A stretch of DNA of 64,000 bases from Carnegiea gigantea (GCA_029747015.1 JAKOGI010000537.1:1-64000), one strand, 5' to 3'. Shown: positions 24,447-36,292, counted from the first letter of the stretch. Translations and numbers: made by a program. Notes: generated by a model not told the origin, from the letters alone.

Positions 24447-25167
24447 ATGGATCCCTATGCAGTCAACACGATGCATGGTACATCTGTGACCGCTCATATT
24501 TCACTGTTGCACGCTAGCATGATAGCTCATCCGCAGGACCCTTTCTCTGAGTTTCGCAACATCACTGTCTGTGCAAATAGATTATTATGTTCCTTACTCA
24601 CGTTAAATCCATGGGTAGAGTTCAGGCTCCGTTGTCATCATTTCATGATGGCGGGGAACCTAGGTTGGGTCGAACCTAGGTTTCAGGTCTAAGGGACTTG
24701 GGCAGCTATCACCTCAGAGTTGATGTTGCATGAGGAGTTCGAGCAGAGCGGGATTACCATGGAGACTCTTCAGCACGTCTTTCCTTTACACCAGGCACAT
24801 CCCCCGCCGCACCAGCACAGGGAGCACCATTACCACCCGTACCCGATACTCCAACGATGCCTGACAGTCCTGGGGAGGCTCATGTGGTGGTTGATCTCCC
24901 CGATACACCGGAGATCGTGGTGCTTAGTTATAATGACGAGCCTATGGATGGTTTTAAGGATGAGGACGATCCAGAGGAGGATCAGGAGATTGATGAGATA
25001 GTAGAGGAGCAGCAGATGGATCAGGAGGTCGAAGAAGATGTGGGAGAGCAGCAGATCAATCAAGATGTTGATGAGGTAGAGTTAGAGTATTAAACAGTAG
25101 CTTCGACTCATGCGAGAAGCTGAAGGATGAGTCCAACCCAGATTATCATCCGTCTAAGGACCATTAG
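24447..25167 (+). pseudogene. ORF0 of T5
   Basis: The ATG at 24447 opens MDPYAVNTMHGTSVTAHIS, FSEFRNITVCANRLL and PWVEFRLRCHHFMMAGN. After a stop, LMLHEEFEQSGITMETLQHV follows, then a frameshift in the proline/histidine-rich middle. The acidic part 24857-25093 is open: MPDSPGEAHVVVDLPDTPEI, then DEIVEEQQMDQEVEEDVGEQ. A frameshift at about 25087 precedes the conserved end. The TAG splice-acceptor-like triplet upstream of the ATG, seen in T3, T4 and T6, is lost here. Unknown function. Confidence 0.6.
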
Positions 25168-25581
25168 GTTTTTTTTTTTTTTAGTTGTTGACTTGAGTAG
25201 GTTAAATTTTGAGCCCCGCATGTATATATTATGGTCGATTTGATAGTCGCATTTTGTGTAGCATATGGTTGGCCGTCATTCCAACTGTGATGACATGGTT
25301 CGCTTCTTTTTTTAGGCATGTGATGGACTTAGGGACTGGGGGCTAGTTACTGTTTTAGGTAGGAGCCAAGCCTGGTCCTACTTAGTTAGCTAGATGTGTT
25401 ATATTTTGTTGATCATGTATATAAGCAGGAAGCTATGTATGTAAATAAGCAGCTATGAAATGATATAATGAAGCTTTGGGTTGTGCTTTAACTAATATTT
25501 GAGCCATATTAAATGTATTTGTTGGGTTTGATTATCTTATATGTTTGGGTAATCAAGTGATTGAATTGTTTTGTTTAATGT
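25168..25581 (+). other. Spacer between ORF0 and gag of T5
   Basis: About 410 bases, family spacer beginning with a run of T. A short part near 25262-25300 is deleted relative to T4. Confidence 0.55.
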
Positions 25582-26640
25582 GTGATCAGAATGTCTGAAT
25601 CAGTGCAAAATAATACGGAGATTCATATAGAGGATAACTTGGATCATTACCAGGGATCGGGTGAACAAGCCTCACATCATGTGCCACCAAATTTTGCCCT
25701 AATGCCACCAATTCCTCCTGAGTTTGCTAACATTAGGGACCCGAACTACTGGCCGGCCTTAGTAGCTGAACTGATGAGGTGGATTCTCCAAGTACCTATT
25801 GAAACCCCTTCTACAGATAATAAGTTAGCAGATAGCATAGGACGCCGCAACCCTAAAGTTTATGAGAGAAATTATGATCCAGTAGTATTAAAGGAATGGG
25901 TAAGGAGAATGGAGAAAATCTTTGCAGTGGTAGAAGTTCCAGAAGAAAAGGAAGTAAACATTGAGACATATTATTTGTCTGGTGAAGCTGATATTTGGTG
26001 AAACACTGTTAAGGACAGGCTCGTAGGGACGGAATTCACCTGAAGTAAATTTTTGGATGGGTTGAGGGCAAAATTTTACCTAGTCATGGTCCAAGGATAA
26101 AAGGAGAAAGGGTTTATAGAGCTAAAGATGAGTGGCAACATGACTGTGATGAAGTATGCCAGTAAGTTTAGTGAATTATCCAGGTTTGTCCCTTAATTTG
26201 TATCATCTGAAAGGTTAAAGACGAGAAGGTTCGAAGAGGGTTTGGCCTTCTACATTCGAAATCAGTTAGCTGGGTAAACAATCTTGACCTACCAAGAGCT
26301 ATATGAGCGAGCTGCTGAGGGAGAGCGAGTGCAGACAGAGTTGAGGGCCTTGAACCCGATCAACCAAAAGAGTAAAGGGTTTGAGCGAGGAACTCTGAGT
26401 GAGAGTGTGAACTAGAAGAAACCTTCTCCCGCTCCTCCCAAGGGCCACCCTATAGGCTCAGTAGAGCCTCGTGGGAAATGCGGAAGAACAAATCACACCA
26501 CCGATGAATGCCGAGTGGAAACCAACAAGTGCATGTGGTGTGGAAGCCCTGAACACCTTGTTACTGCATGCCCCCGAAAGTTGAAGTCTGTAGATAAGGG
26601 TGCAACAAAACCCTTTGCCTCACCTCGCCAAGGGGCCACA
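25582..26640 (+). pseudogene. gag of T5
   Basis: This is the best preserved Gag N-terminus in the array: 139 codons open from ATGATCAGAATG (25582), running IRMSESVQNNTEIHIED, then RDPNYWPALVAELMRWI, KVYERNYDPVVLKEWVRRME and a TGA in IW-NTVKDR (about 26001). It retains the base that T3 and T4 lost (AATTCCTCCTGAG). The zinc-knuckle region at 26475-26580 has an intact second knuckle CMWCGSPEHLVTACP (C-x2-C-x4-H-x4-C). Stops and frameshifts lie between 26000 and 26450. Confidence 0.85.
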
Positions 26641-28754
26641 CCACCAAGGCCTGCAGCAGTAGGTTGGCGGTACGTAATGAGCAAGAAGGAAGCTACCACC
26701 TTAGGTACAGTAGTCACTGGAACTCTCTTTTTAAATTCAAAGCCATTTTGTGTATTATTTGATTCGAGTGCTATTCATTCATTTATATCCACCTGATCTT
26801 CCATGCAATCAACCCTGGAGGGTAGGACGACGGATACGAATAGTAGAATCAAGCTATCAAATGATTCTGTGATTGAGTACCCCATTTGCTATAATCTTGT
26901 TCCTATTTCCATTGGTGGAACCACCTTTCCTGTAGATTTGATTCAATTTTATTTGTCTGATTTTGATATCATTTTGGGAATGAATTTGTTGCACACTTAT
27001 GGACTTAACATTGACTGTGAAGATCTTAAGATTATTTTAAAGGATGAAAAAGGGTGAGAAGTATGCTTCTATGTGCAGAGAGAGGAAAAATCTCGTCCCT
27101 TGATTTCTACTATGAAAGTAAGTAAACTATTATGTCAAAGGTGTATTTGATATTGGCGTTATGCTATGGACACCCAAACAAAAGAAGAGAAAGCAAGAAA
27201 TATTCCTGTAGTTTGTGAATTTGGAGATGTCTTTCCTGAAGAGTTATCAGGACTACCCCCGCAGAGGGAAATTGATTTTGAAATTGAATTAATCCCTAGT
27301 GCCCAACCTATCTCCAAAACCCCACATTGTATGGCCTAAACTGAGCTTAAGGAGCTGAAAATTCAGTTAGATGAGCTGTTACAAAAGAAATTTATCAGAC
27401 CAGGTGTGTCACCATAGGGTGCTCCATTATTGTTCATGAAGAAAAGGGATGGAATCTTAAGGCTATGTATTGACTACAAGGAGGTAAACAAGATCACCAT
27501 CAAAAATACGTATGCTTTACTGCTAATAGATGACATGTTTGATCAACTACAAGAAGCAGGAGTCTTCTTTAAGATTGATTTGAGGTCAGGGTACCATCAA
27601 CTTAGGATTAAACCTGAAGACATCTCTAAGACTGTGTTTAGGGATAGGTACGGTCACTATAAGTTTGCCCCTTTATGGGTTTACCCCCTTATGTCTCGAA
27701 AAGGAATCCTATCTGGGTCATAGTTGGTCGACTTACCATGTCGGCCTATTTTCTGCCAATTACGGATACTTATGGAGTTGAAAACTAAGCCCAATTGCAT
27801 GTTAAAGAGATAGTTTGCCTGCTAAGGATTCCCTTAGATATAGTATTGGACAGGGATCAAAGATTTCAAGCCCATTTGTGGCAAGCACTTCAAAAAGCCT
27901 TTAGGACCAAATTGAACTTTAGTAGCTCTTATCACCCGGGGACAGATGGGCAAACTGAAAGAGTGAATCAAATTCTAGAGGACATGTTAAGAGCATGTGT
28001 ATTGGAGTTCCAAGGGAAGTGGAAAGACAATTTACCACTGATGGAGCTCTCTTATAACAACAACCACATGTCCACTATCAAAATGGCCCCGTTCCAGGGT
28101 TTATGTGGGAGAAAATGTAGAACCCCACTGTACTGGAGTGATTTCGACGTGGCCTTTATCACAGGTCCCGAAATGATCCAGGAAACTATTGAAACAATAA
28201 GAAAAATTTGGGTGCATATTAGGATTACCCAGAGTAGGCAAAAGAGTTATGCGGATAAAAGAAGAAGGCCTTTGGAATTTCAAGTAGGCGATAAAGTTTT
28301 TCTGAAAGTTTCGCCAACCGAAGGCATTAAGAGGTTCGGAGTATGAGGCAAATTGAGTCCAAGACATATTAGACCTTATAAAATCATTGAAAAGTTAAAT
28401 CCTGTAGCATATCGGCTGGATCTGCCAATAGAACTAGAACACGTGTGTAACGTGTTTCACATCTCTCAGCTCAGGAAGCATATTACAGATTTGAACCATA
28501 GTATTGTATCTGAACGTACTGAAATCACTGAGGATCTAGTATATGAGAAGCGTCCAGTCTAAATACTAGATCGCAAGACTAAGTAGCTGCGCAACGAGTA
28601 GATACCTTTAGTCAAGGTGCTTTGGACAAACCATACCTCCTAAGAAGCCACTTGGGAGACCGAAGAAGAAATGAAAGCCAAGTACCCACATTTGTTTGAG
28701 GTAATCTTGCGTGACATGATAAAGTTCAAAAGTTTCGAGGATGAAATTCTTTAA
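26641..28754 (+). pseudogene. pol of T5 with RT-to-integrase deletion
   Basis: Protease reads LFDSSAIHSFIST (about 26756), so the DSG Gly is Ser. RT starts near 27230, and 27430-27660 reads [20 protein letters not shown] and [18 protein letters not shown]. At about 27665 the sequence jumps to integrase ([12 protein letters not shown]), removing the IDD box, RNase H and the integrase zinc part; the junction stays open for a while. Integrase at 27795-28346: DIVLDRDQRFQ (SDRD to LDRD), DGQTERVNQILEDML and RRRPLEFQVGDKVFLKVSP. Chromodomain with several stops; end TAA 28752-28754. Confidence 0.85.
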
Positions 28755-28764
28755 GGGGGAAGGC

Positions 28765-29619
28765 TTTAATAGCTCAACCCTAAATTATGTTTATTTATTT
28801 AATTACCTTATGTTAATAATTTTCTCATATTTGTTTGTCGCATTTCATCATTTCGATGGAAAAAATAATAATAATTTCATTTGGGCCCTCACTTGGCAAT
28901 TCAGGTTTTATTTACTTATTTAATTATTAACTAAAACTGTGGAGGAATTGATAGTAGGCCCTAATAAGTTTAATCTAAGTAATTTATTTTGTTTTCTGTG
29001 GCATTAGTCAAAAAAGCACAACCAAGACACAAACCTCATCTCTCACCCTTCCCTCTTTAACCCCATGGCCAGCCCAGCTATAGCCACTGTACTCATGTTC
29101 TCGGGCATCCTTTGCTACTTCCGACTCCCCCGACACCCTAGTGTCACTAACTATCATCCTGCATCCTCAAAACCACCAAACATCACCTCCATCTCTACTT
29201 TTTTCAAGTTCAAAGTGAGTAACCCTACGCTTGTTTTCTTTGGTTTTTTTGATTTTGATTCTTGTTTATGTTGATTTGAGTTTTGATCATGTTTTTTTGG
29301 ATGGAAACAAGAGTTATTTTCATTTTTTAATTGTTGATTGAGTTTGGATCATGCTAGGGTTATTCATGAGCATGCAAGCTTAAGGTTGGAAGTATATGCT
29401 TCTTGGATTGTCTGTATTTGATTTAGTGGCTTTAATCTCTAATAATCTTTATGAGGGTGTTTTTGGTGATCTTGGATGAGATGAAGAGGAAGTAAGTTGG
29501 TTAAAAGTTAGGGTTTTAATGATTATGGAAGGTTTAGCTTTTCTTTAACAGCAAGCATATTATTTGTGTATATTTGATTGAGAAATGAATATTTGATGTA
29601 TATGATTATGAAGTGAAAT
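28765..29619 (+). repeat. A2 LTR shared by T5 (3') and T6 (5'), left part
   Basis: It starts TTTAATAGCTCAACCC after GGGGGAAGG. An internal deletion of roughly 180 bases is seen near 29004 compared with 21990-22200. Splice-donor-like GTGAGTAACC at 29215. It is interrupted after GAAAT (29615-29619) by the nested element and its duplication; the right part resumes at 37872. Confidence 0.85.
29615..29619. repeat. Target site duplication, left copy (GAAAT)
   Basis: GAAAT precedes the first LTR border here, is repeated at 30214-30218 by the later duplication, and follows the right LTR at 37867-37871. Five bases is the usual size for Ty3/gypsy integration. Confidence 0.85.
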
Positions 29620-29888
29620 TGATGTATGTCTCAAAGAGGAAGGATCCTAAGCTAACACACATCAAAAGAGATCAAAAACACAAAGGTTTGAGTCAGGTTA
29701 AGGTGGCACGGTCGTGCTTAGGAGCACGGGTAGGCCGTGCCACTTTTCTGGTTGTGAAAACTGAAATTAGCTCATTTGAGCCCAGTTGTATGTTCTTGGT
29801 GATGGATGTGTTTGCTAGGCCTTTTGGATGCTTTAGACCGTGGAATGGGATGGAAGGAAGGGTATGATGGATGTGTTTGCTAGGCCTT
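29620..29888 (-). repeat. Extra copy of the nested element's LTR border
   Basis: It begins TGATGTATGTCTC directly after GAAAT, exactly like the true border at 30219, and follows that LTR for about 240 bases to GGAAGGGTATGA. It then repeats ATGGATGTGTTTGCTAGGCC a second time and joins host LTR sequence at TTTTGGATGG. It is part of a tandem duplication of the element's left boundary, not an independent insertion. Confidence 0.8.
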
Positions 29889-30218
29889 TTGGATGGAAAC
29901 AAGAGTTATTTTCATTTTTTAATTGTTGATTGAGTTTGGATCATGCTAGGGTTTAGGGTTATTCATGAGCATGCAAGCTTAAGGTTGGAAGTATATGCTT
30001 CTTGGATCGTCTGTATTTGATTTAGTGGCTTTAATCTCTAATAATCTTTATGAGGGTGTTTTTGGTGATCTTGGATGAGATGAAGAGGAAGTAAGTTGGT
30101 TAAAAGTTAGGGTTTTAATGATTATGGAAGGTTTAGCTTTTCTTTAACAGTAAGCATATTATTTGTGTATATTTGATTGAGAAATGAATATTTGATGTAT
30201 ATGATTATGAAATGAAAT
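29889..30218 (+). repeat. Duplicated piece of host A2 LTR
   Basis: It repeats 29297-29619 almost base for base, differing by a 7-base GGGTTTA unit (GCTAGGGTTTAGGG versus GCTAGGG) and a few substitutions. It ends with a second copy of GAAAT (30214-30218). Confidence 0.85.
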
Positions 30219-31765
30219 TGATGTATGTCTCAAGGAGGAAGGATCCTAAGCTAACACACATCAAAAGAGATCAAAAACACAAAGGTTTGAGTCAGGTTAA
30301 GGTGGCACGGTCGTGCTTAGGAGCACGGGTAGGCCGTGCCACTTTTCTGGTTGTGGAAACTGAAATTAGCTCATTTGAGCCCGGTTGTATGTTCTTGGTG
30401 ATGGATGTGTTTGCTAGGCCTTTTGGATGCTTTAGACCGTGGAATGGGATGGAAGGAAGGGAGGGAGTGAGGGGATTTGAGGGAGCTTCAAAGTAAAAGA
30501 TTATTAACTTATAAACTTAAGCTAATAATCTTACCTTAATCCTCTCTTAATCTGGTTGAGGCAAGCATGAATAGGATAGGCTAAACTCAATGAAAGGATA
30601 CAGAAACACCACCAATCTTGAGTTTAGGGCCCTTAATCTTGATTAAGATACAGATATCACCACTTAATCAAGGTTAAGACTTGACTTGAACACCACTTTA
30701 ATTGGCCTAATTAAGGATAAGCAAGCAAGAATTTGAGAGAGAAAGCTTTCAAGCTTTCAAACTGATTTTCATTCAACAAAAGCTGGTTTTTCATGCCATG
30801 GCCGTGCATTCCTTTAGTAAGCATGTCAAGCAAGCACACAAGCAAGCAAGCACCTTACTAATCCTTTCCTTCCTAGGGGGGAAAAGTTTTAATTAGCTAA
30901 ACATACCCGGTTAGAGCAAAACCGGTTGTCACCTAGGTTTAGCTAGCTTAATTACATCCTTTAACATTAAGGAAAGCAAGACAAATGATGTTTACATTAT
31001 AATTAGCTTAAACATAAGCCCAAGCAGCTGATAAACCTCCTCTCTTGCCATTGGACAGCCAAAAAGGGAACAAGTGCTTTACGGCTAGCCAATTACAAAG
31101 AGGGGACATATTCCATGACAGCTTCTCTCCCATTGGTCGTTCTTCTCAAGGGTGCAGCTCATCAGTGGGACTTTGGGATGTGTGCCCAGCCTTGAGGGGC
31201 GTGCCATATCTGTTGAAGTGAAGAAAACCCACCGAAGAAGGCAAAATAAAATCGGACTGCTGAACCGGGTTTTTGGACAGTTTTGTGGCCGGTTTTGGGG
31301 CTTGGTTTAACCTTGACAAAAGTGAGTTTGACTCTGGTTTTAACCCATGGGAAGAATGTTTAGGATGTGTTTAAACCCTCCCAACCAAGAAATTAAGGTT
31401 AAACAAAGTTTACGTGGGGTTTTCAAGCTAAAAGAAAAAACTGTGCAGATTAGGTGCAATTCTGACCGGTTTGACAAAACACCTTGTTCCTCCTTTCTTT
31501 GACTTGGATAGTGGTGAACTAACATTGGGGCATGAAAGGGGACCTCTTAAGGTTTATCAAAATGCAAAAATTAAGGGCTTAAGCCTCCTTAAAGCTTAGG
31601 AAATCAAGTGCACAAAACCGGGTAAGGTTTAGTTCTTGAACTCGTGTGCACCTCCTTGGGATGTTTGGACAATTTGGACCATGGCTTGTATCTTGGAGCT
31701 TGTATTGGACCTTGATTGACTTGTTGGACCTTCTTCATTGCAAATGGTGGTGGGGGACTATATCA
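30219..31765 (-). repeat. 3' LTR of the nested element
   Basis: On the minus strand it starts TGATATAGTCCCCC after the polypurine tract and ends ACATACATCA. It lacks 11 bases (TATGAAGGATG region, near 30462) found in the right LTR. It contains a nested hairpin at 30302-30342. Reading frames seen in it recur identically in the other LTR and have no family features. Confidence 0.9.
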
Positions 31766-32890
31766 TCCTCCCCTTGTTGAGAAGATTTGATCCTCAAATC
31801 GGCAAGGTAGTCATCTTCGTGGTAAGCTTACAAATCAGCTACATTGAATGTGGCTGACACTCCATAATCACCTGGCAAATCAACTTTGTAAGCATTATCA
31901 TTAATATGTTCGAGTACTTCAAAAGGACCATCTGCTCGTGGCATAAGCTTGTTCTTTCTTTTGGTTGGGAATCTCTCTTTCCTTAGATGGATCCACACGA
32001 GGTCTCCTGGTTGAAATGCAATCTTTCTCCTATGCTTGTTGGCTTGAGCTTGATAGGATTCATTAGACTTTTCAATCTTGCTCCTCACCAACTCATGGAC
32101 CTTCTTGATTTATTCTACCCTTGCTGCTGCATCTGGATGTGGCTTTTAATCGAAAGATCGTGGAATGAGATCAAGTGGACCTAGGGGATCAATTCCATAG
32201 AACACCTTGAATGGAGAGTGACCAGTAGCCCTACCTGGTGTCCTGTTATAAGCAAACTCTGCATGGGGTAAGAGCAAATCCCAGGCGTTGGCATGAGATT
32301 TAATCAAAGTTCTTAGGAGAGTCCCTAAGGTTCGATTAGTAACCTCAGTTTGTCCGTCAGTCTGTGGGTGACAAGTGGTACTATATTTCAGCTTGGTACC
32401 CATCTTTCTCCACAATGTAACCCAAAAATGACTCAAAAACTTGGTATCCCTGTCAGAAACAATTGACCTGGGAATACCATGCAACCTCACTACTTCTCTA
32501 AAGTACAATTCAGCAATGTGAGTAGCATCATTTGTTTTGTTACATGGAATAAAATGAGACATCTTAGAAAACCTATCAACAACAACAAAAATAGAGTCTT
32601 TGTTCCTTTGTGTTTTAGGTAATCCAAGAATAAAGTCCATACTTACATCAACCCATGGTGAAGTGGGGATTGGCAATGGAGTATACAAACCGTGGGGTAG
32701 TGAATGACTCTTTGCCACTTGACAAGTTCCACACCTTTTAAGTATATCTTGGACGTCTCTTTCCATAGCTGGCCAATAGTAATGCTCTCTTAGCATGATA
32801 ACAGTCTTGTTTTCTCCATAATGCCCAGCTAATGATCCTCCATGAACTTCTCTAATCAATAGCTCTCTTGTGCTACACTTTGGAATACAT
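31735..32890 (-). pseudogene. pol of nested element: integrase
   Basis: A 237-codon open part (32146-32859) holds the zinc-binding half (EVHGGSLAGHYGENKT, then RCGTCQVAKS) and the catalytic core: SMDFILGLPKT (first Asp), SIVSDRDTKFL (second Asp) and DGQTEVTNRTL (Glu), so D,D,E is complete. A second part (31828-32091) is the C-terminal domain (KIAFQPGDLVWIHLRKERF, FNVADL). After a TAA the same frame continues AYHEDDYLADLRIKSSQQ, GEDD and stops at 31735-31737, about 30 bases inside the LTR. The last few codons therefore overlap the LTR, as is common in this group. Confidence 0.85.
31766..31773 (-). other. Polypurine tract of the nested element
   Basis: The minus strand reads GGGGAGGA directly before the 3' LTR. 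It is at the same time coding sequence: the end of pol passes through it (QQGEDD). Confidence 0.75.
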
Positions 32891-34994
32891 AATCGAGCTC
32901 CCTTGAACAGAAAGCCCTCCTGAACATGAAAATCTCCTTTGGGGTGTTTAGAACATTCAGCATATAATGCCCTAAAGTCTTCATCATTGTCATACAGATT
33001 CTTTAGATGCTCAAAACCAAGTAAGCATCTAATTGAAATAACAATAGATACCTCCGTGATAGAGCATCTGCACCTTGATTGAGTTTACCTGACTTGTGCT
33101 TGATGGTGAAATGATATGATTGCATAAACTCAACCCATTTGGCGTGCCTGAAGTTTAACTTATGCTGCCCTTGTATGTACTTCAATGCTTTATGCCAGAA
33201 TGTAAGATAAACTCACTAGCAATGAGATAATAACTCCAATGCTCTAAACATCTCACAATAGCATAAAACTCTTTGTCATAGGTGGAATACTTTCTTCTAG
33301 ATTCACATAGCTTTTCACTAAAGAAGGCAAGGGGTTTACCTTCTTGCGTAAGAACTCCACCAATACCTACACTACAGGCATCGCATTCAACTTCAAATAT
33401 CTTACTAAAGCATGGTAAAGCAAGTACCGGTGCTTGAGTAAGTTTTGCTTTGATATCTTCAAAGGCAGATTGAGCTTTGGTAGTCCATATAAAGGATGTT
33501 CCTTTGATCACTTCAGTCATAGGAGCCATAATAGTATTGAAACTGCGAATAAATCTCCTGTAGAATGAAGCTAAACCATGAAAAACTCTAACATCATGTA
33601 TGCTCTTAGGTATAGGCCAAGACCGAATGGCTTCTACCTTACTTTCATCTACCTTTATACCATCTTCAGTCATAATATAACCAAGAAATGTAACTTCAGG
33701 AGTGAAGAAAGCACACTTCTTAAGGTTACCAAATAACTTCTCACGTTCTAAGACAAGCATAACTTGAGTTAGGTGATCTTGATGCTCATGCTCATTCTTA
33801 GAATAAACTAGAATGTTATCAAAGTATACTACCATAAACTTTCCAATATAAGGTCTAAACACTTGGTTCATTAACCTCATGAAAGTGCTAGGTGCATTAG
33901 AAAGACCAAAAGGCATTACCAACCATTCATAGAGTCCACCTTTTGTTTTGAAAGCTGTCTTCCATTTATCACCTTCTCTAATTCTGATTTGGTAGTAACC
34001 ACTTCGAAGATCAATCTTTGAAAACACCTTGGAGCCATATAACTCATCGAGCATATCTTCAAGTCTTGGTATAGGATACCTATACTTGATTGTAATCTTG
34101 TTAATGGCCCTGCTATCAACACACATTCTCATTCCTCCATCTTTCTTTGGTACTAGAAGAGCTGGAACGACACAGGGACTCAAAGACTCTCGAATCAATC
34201 CTTTTCCTACAACTCTGCAACTTGTCTTTGAATCTCATTAGTATCCTTTGGGTTCATCCTATATGCTGGTTTGTTAGGTAGGACGGAACCAGGAATAAGA
34301 TCAATGTGGTGTTGTATGTCTCTTTTTGGGGGTAAACCCATAGGAATCTCATCGGGGAACACATGACAGAAATTTTCAAGGAGTGTCTTTGCAATGGGGT
34401 GAGTAGGCAACATATTTTTTAGGTCACTTTGGACGTTCAATATCCATTCTCTAAAGGCCTTAAACTCATGTTGAGAAGCCTTTAAAATGGGTTCACTCAC
34501 GGATAGCAAACAATCAACATGCTTAGGCTTTTTTTGTGGTTGAATTTCGTGGAGCTTGGAGGGGGATAATGGGGCTAGGGTAATCTTCTTGCCATCTTTG
34601 GAAAATGAATAGGTATTAAGATAAACATTATGCATAACCTTTCGATCATACAACCATGGTCGTCCTAATAACACATGACATGCATCCATAGGAATAACAT
34701 CACACCATAACTCGTCTTGATAGTTCTTTCCAATGGAAAAGCAAATCAAACAACGAGAATTCACCTGAATGCCCTTGCTTTAATTTAGCCACTGGATGTT
34801 GTATGGATGTGGGTGAGTCATTGTTTGTAGCCCTAGTTCTCAATCATGCTTAGAGGAACCACATTAGCACAACTTCCTCCATCAATGATCAAAGAACATA
34901 TCTTTCCTTGGGTGGTACATCGAGTGTGAAAGATATTCTCTCTTTGTTCATCCTTAGCTCCTTTCTGATTGCTTAAAACTCTTCTCAAAACTAA
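32891..34994 (-). pseudogene. pol of nested element: protease, RT, RNase H
   Basis: Protease (about 34840-34910) reads CSLIIDGGSCANVVPLS, with DGG in place of DSG as in related plant elements. Then come DACHVLLGRPWLYDRKV and FPDEIPMGLPPKRDI. RT is a 338-codon open stretch (33182-34198): [52 protein letters not shown], with the catalytic box [10 protein letters not shown] near 33815. The expected YFDD has lost its second Asp (GAC to AAC), which should abolish polymerisation. RNase H keeps [11 protein letters not shown] and YDKEFYAI, but a one-base shift at about 33190 destroys the HSDH motif. The connection domain resumes at 33003-33180 (IKHKSGKLNQGADALSRRY). Confidence 0.9.
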
Positions 34995-36198
34995 GAGTTC
35001 ACCTTAATCTGCTTCCTCAATAAGCTCATCTTGAGTTTCTTCAATTTCTGACTCACTTTCAATCTCGTTTTCTTCCTCTTCAAAATCCTCTTTCATAGCG
35101 GTCCACTCAGCCAAAGTGATAACTTTTCTGTTTGGACATTCTGAGGCAATATGACCAAGCCCTTGACACTTGAAACATCTTCTATTGCTCATGGGGTTTG
35201 GGTTAGGCCGAAATGGGGTTGCTGGAGCTTTTTGAGGAGCCGTGGTTCTTTGTGGATTAAAGGAAAAGGGAGTTTGTGGCTTAAAGGGAGAGGGAGTTTG
35301 TGGTTTAGTAGGTGGGTTAGAACTCCCCTTGTTAAAAGGTAGGTTTCGAATGAAAGGCTTTGTGTATCTGGGTTTTTGGGGCTGTTTAGCCTTCTTTTGC
35401 TGCTCCACCTTATGAGCTTAACACACAAACATCATCAAAAGAAGCATAGGCTTGCAACTCCTCCATATTAGAATACCTAAGATCAGGACCTCCCATGTAT
35501 CTAACTATGGTTTGTTCTTCAGGTTCTTGTATGTCACATTTAATCATCAACTTCTCAAACTCACGAGTATACTCTTCAACATTCATAGTACCTTGAGTGA
35601 GATTATGAAATTAGGAGTAGCAATCTTGGACATACGTTGGTGGAAGGAACCTTGCTTTAAGCTTAGCTTTCATCTTTTCCCAAGTATGGATTCTTGCTTT
35701 TCTTTCTCCAAGCCTTTTGGCATTCAAGTTTGTCCACCATAAGGATGCATACTTTCTGAGTCTTATGGTTATTAACTTAACCTTCTTATCATCAGGAATA
35801 TCCTTATATTCAAAGATTCTTTCAACTGTATTCAACCAATCAATAAACTCTTCAGGATCAAGTTTACCTTCAAATTCAGGAATGTCAGCTCTGAAGTCGT
35901 TGGTACTGGCTTGATTTCGTGGCACTCTTCTAGCCATCCTAGGCATGTCTTCTTCACTTGACGAATCAACATCATGACTATGAACTTGCTCACGTGCCTT
36001 GGGTTCAGATTGTAGAGTTTCTTCATTCATTCTTTGCTTTTGCTTCATGAACGAACCCAACTGCTTCCTTAGGTACTCATCCTGTGCTTGAGCCTCTTGG
36101 TTTCTTTGTGAATCCTCTCGGATTTTGCTTGCCAAGAACTCATTTTGCTTCATGAATGACTCAAATCTTTCTTCCAAAGACATGCTTGTTGAAGACAT
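34995..36198 (-). pseudogene. gag of nested element
   Basis: Start at 36198 (MSSTSMSLEERFESFMKQ). A Gln/Glu-rich, probably coiled-coil N-terminal part is followed by the capsid (DIPEFEGKLDPEEFIDWLN, KVKLITIRLRKYASLWWTN, LKARFLPPTYVQDCYS). A TAA interrupts after YS where related Gags have Gln, then the same frame continues NLTQGTMNVEEYTREFEKL. A second stop lies near 35410. The proline-rich linker is followed by one CCHC knuckle, CFKCQGLGHIASECP, and an acidic end (35004-35408). Only two nonsense codons break the frame, so it was probably lost recently. Confidence 0.9.
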
Positions 36199-36292
36199 GT
36201 TGGAATTAAAGGGAGAAATCAGTTTGTGGAGAAGAAGGGAAGTGGATGTTTTGTGGAAGTGGAAGCGGATGCTAGGCCAAGGTGAAACCTTT

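Noticed and set aside
29065..29274. 69-codon + frame MASPAIATV... inside an A2 LTR
   Set aside because: The start codon is ACG in two of the four A2 LTR copies and the frame differs between copies; it is leader sequence.
29613..30496. Two repeated + frames of 84 and 94 codons (MKLMYVS...), also near 36315
   Set aside because: They lie in LTR borders of the nested element and its duplication. Their identity reflects the repeat, and the element is transcribed from the other strand.
31340..31525. 61-codon minus frame repeated at 37442-37627
   Set aside because: The same position in both LTRs of the nested element; no family features.
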